From positions 2,976,001 through 3,040,000 of the forward strand of contig NC_050736.1 of the NCBI RefSeq assembly GCF_014529535.1: a DNA stretch of 64,000 nucleotides, in the 5' to 3' direction. The notes beneath the pieces are model-generated. The model ran no database searches. It was given only the letters and a program-made list of their open reading frames with translations, and was not told where the DNA came from. Shown here one piece after another: positions 1 through 12,082 of the stretch. Source of the stretch: Bradysia coprophila (lineage: Eukaryota > Arthropoda > Insecta > Diptera > Sciaridae). The position numbers and the translations under genes are program-made. Positions within the stretch are counted from its first letter, which is position 1; each line of letters starts with the position of its first letter.

Positions 1-165
1 GTTATATTGATGATAAGATTGCCGTTAGTGAAAGGGTAACTTCATTGCATCTGATTTTAATCATCCAGAAACGGTTATATTCTGTTATCCATAATAGACG
101 TTAAAAATGAGCGCGCTTTAGCTTTGACTTCGAATGTCTATAATAATAGTAATTTATGCAACCGA

Positions 166-215
166 GCAACGCACTTCAAGCAAAAGGACTTCGAGTGAAA
201 GCTGCCAAATAGAGT
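166..215 (+). repeat. Terminal part of a fold-back element (family also at 45175-45317)
   Basis: The stretch begins GCAACGCACTTCAAGCAAAA and matches the reverse complement of the right arm of the element at 45175-45317 for about 50 bases, with few differences. It is therefore one end of a dispersed short inverted-repeat family, here apparently incomplete. Confidence 0.6.
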
Positions 216-234
216 AGTACTTTGTATGAACCGA

Positions 235-284
235 GTGATAAATGATTTTTTAGGCAAACATGTGCCTTACAAATCATTTATCAC
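235..284. repeat. Perfect 14-bp inverted repeat
   Basis: GTGATAAATGATTT at 235-248 is repeated in inverse orientation at 271-284, around a 22-nt loop. It could be a small hairpin element or the core of a larger fold-back element. No coding potential. Confidence 0.6.
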
Positions 285-2000
285 CGAGTTAAGTCACTGA
301 GTATGTTAAACAATTGCAGACAAGATTTCGACCTTGACGATATTTATGTGAGCAAAAGAAGTCATCGACCTAATGATTACACCACTTGCCATTACTAAAA
401 GGTTAATTTCAATCCAACATTTGTTGAGGAATAATCCGATTCTAGTAGACTCACCGAAATTACTCAAACAAAATAATCCCGAATAATAGTTCACCGAAGT
501 ATTTTAGATAAGAATGGTTAAGATTAGAGAAAACGATTTTTTTCAATTCAATTCAAACCAAGAAACAACTCAAGTACTCACCAAGTGAAATCGAAATTAT
601 ACTACTGATTGAATAATCGTAGGACCGAGAACTGTTACAAAGTCTTTGAGTTCTCGATCTGCTTACGTGTCATAATAGGGTGCTATGTCTTCAGGGAAGA
701 AGGGACGGTCGGAAGTGTAAGCTATTCAAATTATGATCTTTTCAACAAACATTGTGGCGTGCAGTCAGGTCTGATCTAAAATGACCATTTTAATGTAAAT
801 GTATGTATTGCAAATGGCTTCTCACGACGAGGTTCCCTTGAATTAATTTGTAATTTTTGGTTATCTTTATCTCCTGCTGAGAGTACAAAAATATTAATTG
901 CACCGAAGCCTCTGATATAATCTTCAGCCTAAAATTCATAAATGTGTAGCAGGACAATCTTTCGAAGGACGAACCATGCTTCTAAAATTTTTAGCAGACA
1001 ATGTCGCAGTATTCAGATGTACTTTGAAAAGGAAAATATTATTGGGCCGGGAAATGTTGTGACAAACGAAGGCGAACGGTTTGTGGAACGGCAGTTCGAA
1101 AACGTTTGGATTCTTCCCGCAGTCAAGGACAATCCTTTATGTAGTATTTATGTCGTTCAGCCCACCCTGCCCCAAAAATACCGACCTCAAACAAACTAAC
1201 GAAAAATCAATAAAATTTTTTGTTTTGAATTATTGTACAAAAATACGAATTATATTTCTATAAATTTTATGTTTTTTTTGTTGTTTTCGTTTAAATGCTA
1301 AATAAATAAATAAAATCCCAATGTTGTGAGACCGCACTTTTGATAAATGAAAAGTGTGTCCAATGTGTCTAAAATTAATGCAAATTTTACATAATTCTGT
1401 TTTTAACAAAAAAATTTATAAAAACTTAATAAGAACTAACTACACAGTAAAAATTGATCGAATGTAATCCATATTATACGTTGCGATAACATTGCGAAAA
1501 TTCACTTGCTTTCATCTCTTCGATGTTTTTCTTCTTTTCATTTTTGCAAATTAAAAGAAAGAAAAAAAAACTTCCTCTCTTTGAGCAATCATTTCGTATT
1601 ATTTATGAAAACTCTTGTATAAAGACCGTTTATAGTTAACATCAATGTTTCTTCAATTCAATTTAAGGCTAAATATTCAACTAAAAGGATCGATTCAAGA
1701 AACGAATAATTTTTTTTTTTGTTTCTAATAAAGAGGATTGTCTTTATCCAAGAAATATTTATCTCGTTGTCCACTTAAATAGTTTTAGCGAATGATTTTT
1801 AGTTTTTTTTTATTTATTTTTTTTTTTTTATTTTTTATTTATTTTTCCATTAACTATTATGTACACAAAAGTTCAACAAAAAAAAATGAAAAAAAAAATT
1901 CTTTGAATATATCTCTCGAGTATATTCACATCCTTTCATTAAATGCGCTCAGGCAATAACATTTCAATTTTCCTTAACTAAAATAGAGAAAAAAAAAGAA

Positions 2001-5000
2001 TTAATTCTTCTTGTTAACATTACTGTTACTACTATTGCCTCCATGGTAGAAGTAATTTGTGTTGCCTGCGAAAGGATAATGATTCGAATATTTGGTTGCA
2101 TCAATCATTGATTGCTGGGATTGATTTAATTGTTGCTGCAGCTGATGCTGCTGATGCTGTTGTTGCTGTTGCTGCTGCTGTTGTTGAGGCTGTTGCTGTT
2201 GCTGAAGTGGTTGTTGCGGTAATCGATTCTGTGGCATTTGATTGACATTGCTACCGGAATTGCCCGTATTGTACAGATTCGATGTTCCCATATTGTCACT
2301 GTAAACTGGCATTTTCTGTTGCATGTACTGAGAATGTTGCATGTATTGCGTTTGTGGATGAATGTTGTTATATTGAGGTATCATCTGAAATATATTTCGA
2401 TTTGTTTTCTATGGAGTTTTTCTTTTTTGTCGATATTTTTTTTGGAATTTGGAATTTTAGTTCGTTTTTTTCTATCTGAATAGAGTTTCGAAATTTACTA
2501 AAACAACAGTTAAATTGAAGTCAAACTGAATGTAATTAATGTTTTACATAGTCCATCAGTGAAATTGATTTTAATGAGTATGTTAATTAGTTTAATGTGA
2601 ATACAACCCCTGTAAATTGCTAGTATTTAATGTCTTCTTCCTATTATTATATATAAATTTCCATTAACACCAATGCCAACGATATAATTTGCTTCAAATT
2701 CTACGATTTCTTTGACTTAACTACATTTTTAGTTTTGTTAAATGTTAATGTTGCATTCGAAACTATACATCGACATAGCTCAATCGATGAGAAAGCGAGT
2801 AAAATTTGATTGTTCAAAAAATATGATCGAAAATCATACGATCGTTTTTTTTAGCTCTAAAGCGGATGTGTTATACGGCCATATAAAAAGAAACCCCCGA
2901 CCGACCCTTAACAGTTTTTTTAGGAGCGTCACATGCATTTATATTTTAGGTTCTGTTGAATGTAGAGCCGCGTTAAAGGAAACAAATAAAGCTGAATTGA
3001 TGCATAAGTTTCCACAGTCAACATTTTAACAGAATCATCAGTTACAAACTCCCATTTCTATTGAGCTATATCGAAGCTCAATTAGTTCGTGTAAAATACA
3101 AACTTTTTCTTTTTAAATTTAAACTTTTTTTGTTTTACATTTTTTGAATAGTTTTTTTTAATTAAAAGTTTACATTTTCGTCTGTTTATCATTTCGTATT
3201 AGTTGCCTCATTCATGAACCTACCTAAATCAATATTTTTATTTATCACATATTAACCCAAATTTCCTGAAACCAAAAAGAAAAGAGAATATTTGTTCGTG
3301 AATTATATGAAATGCTGTCGATTTTAGTAACATCGATTTTAAACGCCAAAAACCATGCAAAATTGTGAACGATTCTTTTTCCAAATTTTTTTTTTTTTGA
3401 AACACTCAAGTGACAAGCAAACAAATACATAAATTCAGAAGAAAATGAAATTAAATCACTCTGTAGAACACTGGCAACACGAAGCGTAAAAACAACTTTC
3501 GCCTGAAAAAGCTATCTCGACAATTAGGTGAACACTATTGCAATTGCGGGGATGAGAAATCATGTTTTGCATGAACAAATTAACAGAGCTTTTTTTTTGG
3601 GAATTTATTTTGAAAATTCTAAAAGAATCAGAATTTCCAGAACTTAAAATAAAATTCTCAAAAAATAGGTCCTGCATATGATTGCTAGACGAAAGCTTTG
3701 GAATTTGAGATGACACCGAGCATTTCCGTTTTGTATTCTATGAAAAACAAAATAATTTCTGAAAACTGAAATCAAGATCTTATATAAACTCGGAAGTGAA
3801 TGAAAAACGTCGAGTTACTTGCAAAAGGTTTGAAATTGTACCGTGATTCGGTTTGGCACGAGTTAGGAACAAAATTTTACGTAGTAGGATCTTCATTTTT
3901 GACAAATGTCACTTTTACACATTAGCGAGTTAATAAACATTTGAAATTGATCGCACTATACTGTTCATAAATGGCTTTTTAGAGAAAACGAAAAAGTAAT
4001 GATACAGTCGAATTAGGATTGGCAAACTACAAATGTGGATTCGTCGTGTAATTTCTTTTTTTGTGTAAATATAACTTTCCTAACTAGTGTTAAAATATCG
4101 CGACTTCTGATGTCCTTCAGGCTTAAGGAAAAAAATCCTATTAGCATGCGTTAGGAAAATAATAATTATTACCAGTAGTGCGTGATACCACTAATCAACT
4201 TCAATCGAAGTTTTAAGATCGGTTCGGTTAAAGTTTTCTGTCTCCAAATGGATTAGGAGGCATGCAGTAAAGAAAGAAAATTACAAACAGAAATAACAAA
4301 CACCGAATCGTAAGATTTATTCAAGTACACCGTGACATACTGCCCTAATCTATAGATTCTGAAAGAAGAGGTGGCGGGTGGCATCAAATTTGTTAAACGC
4401 ACTCATTACATATATATGTGGAAAGTCAACTTGAAGAAATAATATTTTACATGATAAAAAGATGAAAAATGGAGTTTTCCTGTGAAGTTTGGTGATCCGA
4501 GGCGTAGCCGAGGTCAATAAACATACGAAAACGAGAAAATGTGTTTTTTTGTTTACTTGAAATTGTCATATAGATTTTGAAAAATGTAGTTGACGCCACA
4601 GATAAATGTTCATGCCACCGCCTTCGTGATCAACTCAGAAGTGTCTAAGCCTTTTCTTTCAAAACCTTCATCCATAGTCACTGATATCATGACAATGATG
4701 CCAGTGATTAATAAATATCGTTGATGAGAACAAAAGTTAAAGAAAAATTGAGAAAAATATTTACACATCAACGCTTACATTGGATTATTTCCTAACAATC
4801 TATGAACATATGTGTCCTATGTGCATCACCATACAAGGACTTTCAAACTTTTCAAATCTTCTACAATCATTGGTCATTTGAAACGAACGAAAAATAGAAT
4901 TACGTGAATTAGATTAAACTTATCGGATCTTATAATTCTCACGAAATCTAAACAAAATATATAGAAAAGTCAGAGTAACACGGACACGGACAAAGCTTCC

Positions 5001-8000
5001 TCTAAGTGGAAAAAAAAAAGAAAATTCTAAATTCTAATTTCTCAGCATGCGAGCTACACAAAACCAAACACCGAGTACTTATCAGTAAATTTACCTTTGA
5101 TCTACATGTCAATCTTGTATTTCTGTCAATTGAAGGTAGAAATATATTTACAAAATATTAGAAAAATATCCACAAAATGGAGTTAGGAATACAATTTAAA
5201 AGCTCTCCGTAGACACATTGATCGCTTTGCCATCAATATTTTGTCGCAGTAACACATCTCATATTAACGGATCGATAAGTTCATAGCAAGTTCTAAGCAA
5301 GACAACAACAACAATTAATAAAGATGGAAAAGCGATCGCGTCAAAATCATTTGCAATTTTTAATCATGCCCCATCTAATGAGAAACACCATTGGTATGCA
5401 TCGGAATTGTTTTGGGATGAAAAAGCTTCAACACTTTCCATCTAACCTTACGACCGCTTACGATATATATTTTGGACCGTTACACATAAACGAAACAGTT
5501 AGCGAATTAGACATACCTTATTTGAATTGGATGATTGATTACGGCTGTTGCTGCTGTTGGCACTGGTAACCGTTGCATTGCCGCCGTTGCTATTCGAACC
5601 ATTACTGCCATTATTACCGTTTTGCTTGGTAAAATCCAAATGTTTTGAATTTTTCGACTTTTCGCGATCACGATCTTTGTCCTTTTTCTTTGACGAATGC
5701 GAATGACTGTTGCTATTGTTTTCAGCGGGATTATGTTGCTGTCCACTGGCATAGTCTCCGATCAAGTCCTTGGATATTTTGATTTTTAGCGACGCCGGCG
5801 GTGGTGCTACGGGTTCAGGTTTGATACGATCACGGGGAATTGTTATTTTAAATCCACCGGGTGCTGTTTCCTGGGTCGATATTAACTTATCTCGCGGTAT
5901 CGTAATTTTCAATGGATTGTGTCCATCGCTAGCCGGTAAATCAGCTGATCGTTCGCGATCCTTTTGTCGATCCTTATCCTTCTTGTGCTTTTTCCGTTCT
6001 TCGCGGTCTTTCGTTTTATCTTTGTCCTTGTCCTTGTGCTTGTGTTTGTCTTTCTTCTTTTTCTTTTCCGATTTAGTGCGCTGACCGTGCTCACTTCCAA
6101 CCTCTAATTTTATTTGCGTTGGTAACATTGGAGTTTCGAATAATTGCTGTGGCAAAGTGGCCGAAGGTTCGTACGAATCGTATTTGGAAGGTTCTTGCTT
6201 GATCAGACTCTGCGGCAGCGCTTCGTGCGGCACAGTAGACAAAGATGAATGGAACTTTGTGTCGGTGCACAGGCTCTCCTTCAGCAAACTACTAACTAAA
6301 TCCGGATTCGTTTCGATTCCATTAAACGACGTTGTTTTCATCGGATGGTCGTAAGTGGGAACGTTCTCGGATGGGTATATCGGCAATTTTGATATATTCG
6401 GTTTGACATCTAAACTGGGTTTGCAATCTAAACTAAATGACGGCGACAACGGTTGAACAACATCGAGTTTACGTTGTTTGGCTTCTCGAAAGTCGATTCC
6501 ATTTTCTTGTTTAATCGTATCGTCGGGAAGCATCCTTTTCAGTCCAGCATTCAAATGTTTTGACATTGTTGAAGTGGAATCGAACGGTAAGGTTTGCTGT
6601 GGCACGGTCATTGCGGGCATACCGGGCTTGGCACCGTTTCCACGTTTATCTGAATGGCTTGGTGCCTTATTGCCCAATTGGCCTGTGGTTAAATCGGTTC
6701 GCTTGTCCTTTTTCGGTGTTTCAGAGCGATGCTTTTTCGGACTGTCACGATTCGATTTGATGTTGAGACCATTATTCGGCGGCCGTTGTGGCACCACATT
6801 GACACTATCATTCCATTCAGGACTGAATATTGATTTGTGTTGTTTTGGTGGTGAACTTAACTCCTGACCGTCAACCATTGGGCCACACTGATCATCTGTT
6901 AGCCTGAATGTAGACTCAGCCGTAGGGTGTTTAAGTTGATGGACGGATGCATGTTCTGGCTGTGACTGTTGTTGTGGATGATTTACCTTACGACTGGCCA
7001 TAGCTTGATTGTAATTCGGTAGCTGTTGTTGATAAGGCGGCTGTCTCGATGTACTACTCATTCTCTGCTGATTTTCATTTGTAGGGTACAAATTGCCACT
7101 ATTGTTACCGCTATTATGTTGCTGCTGTGGCTTTGCTTGATTCTTTGTTGGGTCAATAGGCTTCGGTTGTTGTTGGTCTTTGCCATGTTGCCTTTGCTCT
7201 TGTTTCATATTTTGACGTTGCACATCAGGAATTGGTTGTGTCATTGGATTCATTGGATTTCGATTCTTGTTTGCTTGTTGCTGATAATATTGCTGATCGT
7301 GTGATGGTTGACTTGATCGCTGCTGCTGCTGTTGTTGCAAAACTGTCGCTTGCATATTACTACCAGACTGTGTCATATTGTCGATGTTGCCTCTAGTTAA
7401 TGGAGGCAAGGGACCCTTCGTACTGCCAGCTGTTCGTTGCGGCGCAGAAAAATGTGGCTCTGGTACAATCGGTCGTTCAGCACGATCTGGTCGCGGTCGA
7501 CACGAATTCGATGCCATGGATGACGACGATGCTGAGGCGGACGACGATGGCGCCACGTTTGCATGAGGTTGAGGTTGTTTGGATGGCATTTGACCTGACG
7601 ATGATTTTGAGGGTACATGTTCCTCTGTGAAAATCGAAATTTGATTAGCAATGGCATGATAAGGCATTGTTGTTTCGTTCAACTTACTTCCAGCTTGCCC
7701 GGCATGTGGTATCTTCTGATGGTTGGCTCTCTGATGACTAGATGATTGGGATCGGCTGTGTTCGCCGGCAGGATGAGAACGGGAACTGCTAGATGGTTGA
7801 GACATTGGCCGTTGTTGCTGCTGTTCAACCTGATGTTGAAATTGGAATGAAAGATAATTTTGGTTGCAAAACTGTACGGTAAAGCAAAGGCAATTGAGAG
7901 CGAAGAAGAGTGGAATGATCAACTCACCTTGTTAAGTACCAGTCCTTTACATGAATTTAATTTAGTCTTTAACCGTGCTGGACTTTTTTCATAAATCACA

Positions 8001-10372
8001 AGGAACTCTCGCGTCAATTGTTCCAATAAATCCAAATTTACATTCGTATCTACATAATGAAACCAAAATTTACCCTCCGTGGACTGTGGTATCTGCGAAA
8101 GATGGGAACATTACGGTAAACCGTGCAAACGAATAATTCGTTTTCAATTTACCTCCCAACCAGACCACTTGCACGCGAGGTATATACAAAAACAGGCTAC
8201 CACTGTCGGCTTGTACTGGAGACACATTGTTGTTAAATGAAGGCTGTTTGATGCTAAAAAATACGATGTCTGTGCCAAATCCTTACAGGCTGCAACATAG
8301 AGAAAACACAAATTAATACCACCGTAAAAAAGCGAACGTCTGTCGACTGAGCATCTAACCTTTTACCAAGTGACATGTTTTGACAACATGTGTATGCGGA
8401 TGATCAACGGCAACATCAAACCCTAATGTTTGCAATAAAACATTTTCGTTGAATACCAGATCCTGAGCTTGCTCCTGATAGCTCTCCTTGGATGGATCTG
8501 GCACCTCATTGAATTTCGACGATGCTGTACAAGCATTCGCAATGTGTATAACGGTCTCCAGTTTCCTTGGCTGCTCTTCGACCTGATTATGTTACAAAGC
8601 TGTGTCACATCAACGAGTAAATGCGATTAGTCGATTTACGATATTACCTTTGCTGCCAAAAATAAGCTCGCCGCTGCTATACCATTTCGGTGGAAGTAGG
8701 TAAAGGAATGATATGCATAAAACCTATGCATGTATACTATAGCTGTGTTTATACACAATTGCGATCTGAAATCAGAAAAAAATGTTTTTTTTTTTTTGTT
8801 TATTTGAAGAATAACATCAACCACGACAGTCATTTGTTCTGTGACAATGTTGCAATGTAAAAAGTAATTTTGGCGCGCAAATATGTTGGATTTAATGGCA
8901 GGCAATAATAAGTGTATCAAGACAGCAACCCAACGGTTGACTTCTTCTACTTTAATTACCAGAGAGACAAATTTTGGGAAAGTTCCGAGTCGTAGTAAAC
9001 CTTGGACATCACCAATTAATATGAGACTCATTTCGGGATCATTCAGTGTTCCATGTTCCATTTGAATTCCGTGGCAAATGCATCGGTGGTCGGAGCAATT
9101 CTTTTAGATTTTACTTCAGCCTTCTTGATCATATCAAATATCGGTTTGAACGAATGCATGAGAAATTTAGGACGAATCGAAAATTTCATGTCTATTGTAA
9201 TTTCAAATAAATTTGACCGGATATGTAACTCGACTATTTCCTCCTTCTAAAGTATCGGTATGAATCAAGCTGCAATTGTGAACAGATGGAAATGAACATT
9301 GTGGACTAGCTAAAATACTTGCTTCCACTGTAAAAACATCCAAAGAAATCTGAAATCTGAAATCTGAGCAGATAGAAGGAAAGAATTTCGTTTGAATAAA
9401 CAGACTCTGGTATTGGACTATTAAACTCCACTTGACCTCAATATGTAAACAGTAGCAACATGTGAGAATGTTGTTAAAATCGGAATGTACAAAGAATTCG
9501 TTTTTTCTGGCAAGGTCAGTAGCCCCGCGAATCGAATAAAGAGGGACATTTATAAGTCTCCGGCAATATTCGCCAAAATGTTTTAATGAGAAAAAATCGA
9601 ACGTCACTTGAAATCCAAATGTTCAATGTACAATTTTTGAACGACGTAATTAACAGTAATTAATTAAGTCGCATGAATGCTGAAACCGTCCCCGTCTGTC
9701 TGTATAGTGTAATCAGAATGTTTTATCTTTCTACCAAAAACATTTTGTTATTGGAAAATTTGCGGCCAAAACACATGAGTCAATCGTAATTCGACGAATA
9801 CAACGTATTTAGAAGAAAAAAGTGCAATATATATGAGACACGGATGTGTAAGCGGCAATTGGACACACATTTTGTATGGAAATTCAACTTGACAAAAACA
9901 ACGCAAAACATCGCAAAAAACAAAGATGGAGGACATGAAAACCTATTGAATAACAATTAGAAATTTTGTCTTGTTTACAGCCAAACGCAGCATTTCAGTA
10001 CACAAAATTTCAATTAAACACTGCCGCCGGCACATTGGCACAATTTGGTCATAAATTTTCTCGGTTCTATTCAGCAAAAATATTTGAAAAATGGAATTTT
10101 CTGTGGTAACTGTATCACAATGACGGCATGTCGTCACTATACGAAATATTTCAGACAATTTACATCGAATGCTTCGAAATTCACTTGTTCGATAAATCAA
10201 TGTTAAATACTTACACCCGAAGCCGTTGACCCATATCCTGTATCAAATAGGCTGCATTTTGTCTGTGGTTCAGTTCTTGGTCCTGGTCCATGCCACATCT
10301 TCTGCTTGGTGAATTTTGTAGTTGCTCTGCTGTTAAATACCATCGTGAATCTTGTCCACTAACACTGGCCAT
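2001..10372 (-). CDS. CycT: Cyclin T, regulatory subunit of P-TEFb
   Basis: Cyclin T pairs with CDK9 to form P-TEFb, the nuclear kinase that releases paused RNA polymerase II. Eight coding exons fit on the minus strand: 10372-10215, 8765-8648, 8582-8360, 8289-8153, 8092-7928, 7829-7688, 7624-5517 and 2384-2001, giving about 1144 residues (the Drosophila protein is about 1.1 kaa). Residues about 10-267 (first five exons) form the twin cyclin fold and follow the family closely, e.g. [41 protein letters not shown]-like and [15 protein letters not shown]. The rest is low complexity: Ser/Pro/Gln-rich, a Lys/Asp/Arg-rich stretch near 833-870, three KITIPRD-like repeats near 885-935, and a final exon with long polyglutamine. 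The start is the ATG before [14 protein letters not shown] 63-nt intron (7687-7625) is a multiple of three without a stop, so it may be retained. The exon 3 donor is the weaker GTTAGA. Confidence 0.93.
2130..2215 (-). repeat. CAG/CAA repeat tract coding polyglutamine in CycT
   Basis: The last CycT exon contains a dense run of CAG and CAA codons (read on the minus strand) coding long Gln stretches broken by Pro and His. Tracts of this kind are typical of insect transcription regulators and are prone to length change. Confidence 0.8.
2385..5516 (-). other. Large last intron of CycT
   Basis: The 3.1-kb intron starts with the donor GTATGT (5516-5511) and ends with a TTTCAG acceptor (2385). It holds no recognisable gene; open frames such as 2742-3029 have no known motif. 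At 4612-4675 it carries, in reverse, the end of the element found at 22441-23178. Confidence 0.75.
4612..4675 (-). repeat. Terminal fragment of the 22441-23178 element family
   Basis: Read on the minus strand, this stretch resembles the left end of the element at 22441: a GTTCTGAAAGAA-like start, then a shared block around CTGAGTTGATCACGAAGGCG. The array of 52-bp units is not seen here, so it is either a different internal sequence or a remnant. Confidence 0.55.
8766..10214 (-). other. First intron of CycT
   Basis: A 1.45-kb intron with donor GTAAGT and acceptor TTTCAG. Open frames within it (8883-9065, 9203-9607, 9943-10200) have no recognisable domain. I see no repeat with clear ends. Confidence 0.7.
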
Positions 10373-12082
10373 TTATCTAACAAACGACGCGTTTTAACGG
10401 CGACTGTATGGCAAATTAACGCCAATATTTTCTATTATTATTGATAATTTTATTCGCACAAAATTATTAATTTATTTTTTTGACAGCGCGATCAAAACAC
10501 ATAGCGGTCGAAACGGCACTAAACTAAAACATCGGTCTAATCGGTGTAAACAAAAATGGCCACCGTTTTTACGATGCCAAAAAATGGCTGCAAACTTAAC
10601 GATACGGTTTTTGTAGGTGGCGTTTCAGTCATTAATTTCAAATGTGTGGATGGAAATTGTAAATAGCAATGGGGGATTGACGTTTTTATAAGTTATTTTT
10701 AATCGACATAAAACATTATTCCAAACGAAAAAATGTTCGACGGTATGTCTCTAAAATGCACTGATCTTCTTATAAGTTCGTCTAAACTTCGAAACGTACA
10801 GCCGCCCGTAAGATTTTACACTGTTTTTAGAAATTCTTTTGATCAGAGTTGTTGATACCCATTTAGATCTTGCTGCAGAACACCATACGCATACTTATTT
10901 TCATCGAGACTGGAAACGGCCTCAGGCACATTTTAGGCGGCTGACAAAATTGGGTCGATTTAGGGTCGTACTTTGTGCATTTGGCTTTTAGGGTCGAATA
11001 ACTTTCTGGACACATCTAAAGAAAACTCCACTGAGTCCGGTGTGTTTATGACTGAACCTGTCTTGCCCGTTTCTCTTCTATATACTCATTGAAGAAATTA
11101 TGGGACAAGTGGGTTGGCCGGTAGAGGCGCCACATTTTTTTCATAGTACTTCATTCTCTGCAGAGCTTATTTTCATGTGAACCAACTTCACATTTGTCAT
11201 TACAGAACAAATGTCGCCATATGAAGTTGGTTCACATGAAAATAAGGGCAGTGACAGCAGTAATTTTATGACAGAATGTACTAAAATATGGGAAAACTCT
11301 ATTACATTTCTTATTAGTTTCTAAACATCATTCTCCTATTCTACCCGTTACAATTTTTTATACAAAACGTATCAGATTTTAATTATTTGGAGAGCTAGAC
11401 GTTAATTACGACAATGACATGGTAATGTACCATCTGCCACCGATTCGAAAACGTTTCTGTACATTCGGTATCGGTATGATCGGAAAGATAATTACCGGTA
11501 CTACACAGTTTGTATATGGAATTTCAACCTAACAAAAACGAAAAAATCTGCGAATCGGTAGATACATCAAAAATTGTGTTCGAAGTGTCACAGAAAAAAA
11601 TGGCTGATATTCTTTAAGGAGTCATTTCAAATATCAGTGCGAATTTGATCAATAATAAATGTAACAATTCCAATTCAATTAATATAAAAAATCAATCCAT
11701 TTGAGACGACAGCATCATTGTTTAAGAAACCGAATTAAAGTTTGTCGTCTGAAAACAAATCCAAGCTACTTTAGAGGTAATTTGTTTAATTTTGAATTTC
11801 GCCATGTTCACAAATTGCTTTTTTGAATACTTGTTCTATCCCGATATTTCAAAACAAAAAATGTGAGCGCAATTTAAATTGATTTGTATGCAAAAACCAG
11901 CTCAAAACCCAAAGTCGTGGAACAAATGTTGTTGAAACGTTTAAATTTTATCGGGTGAAGACAAAATTGCATGTCTGTCTTACTTTTCACTATCCGTTGG
12001 AACTCTAGCGTTCAACGTTCTCCAAATATGCCTTTCGATTGCTCCTAATGCTGCAACTAAATGCTGATCTTTGGATTTCAGA
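10373..12082. other. Divergent intergenic region between CycT and KANSL2
   Basis: This 1.7-kb stretch must contain both promoters and 5' UTRs. KANSL2 has an acceptor (TTTCAG) at 12075-12081, one base before its ATG, so an upstream non-coding exon is expected here. It also contains the fold-back repeat at 11166-11246. No TATA box can be assigned with confidence. Confidence 0.6.
11166..11246. repeat. Inverted repeat with perfect 25-bp arms (probable MITE core)
   Basis: The arms at 11166-11190 and 11222-11246 are exact inverse copies around a 31-nt loop. Outside them an imperfect continuation is visible (TAGTAC..CATTCT on the left, its inverse near 11270-11285), which suggests a fold-back transposable element of about 150 bp. 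No gene inside. Confidence 0.65.

Larger units (their letters stand above)
1..2000. other. Intergenic flank downstream of Cyclin T
   Basis: I find no convincing gene here. Open frames near 306-494 and 942-1263 are short and carry no recognisable motif. The stretch holds two repeat signatures (listed separately at 166-215 and 235-284) and, from 1780 to 1860, long T-rich runs that would be A-rich on the minus strand and probably belong to the 3' UTR of Cyclin T. Confidence 0.5.

Noticed and set aside
2742-3029. Open frame of 95 codons in the last CycT intron
   Set aside because: No recognisable domain and no similarity to anything else in the window.
9203-9607. Open frame of 134 codons inside CycT intron 1
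   Set aside because: No motif, AT-rich composition and no splice or start context; consistent with chance.
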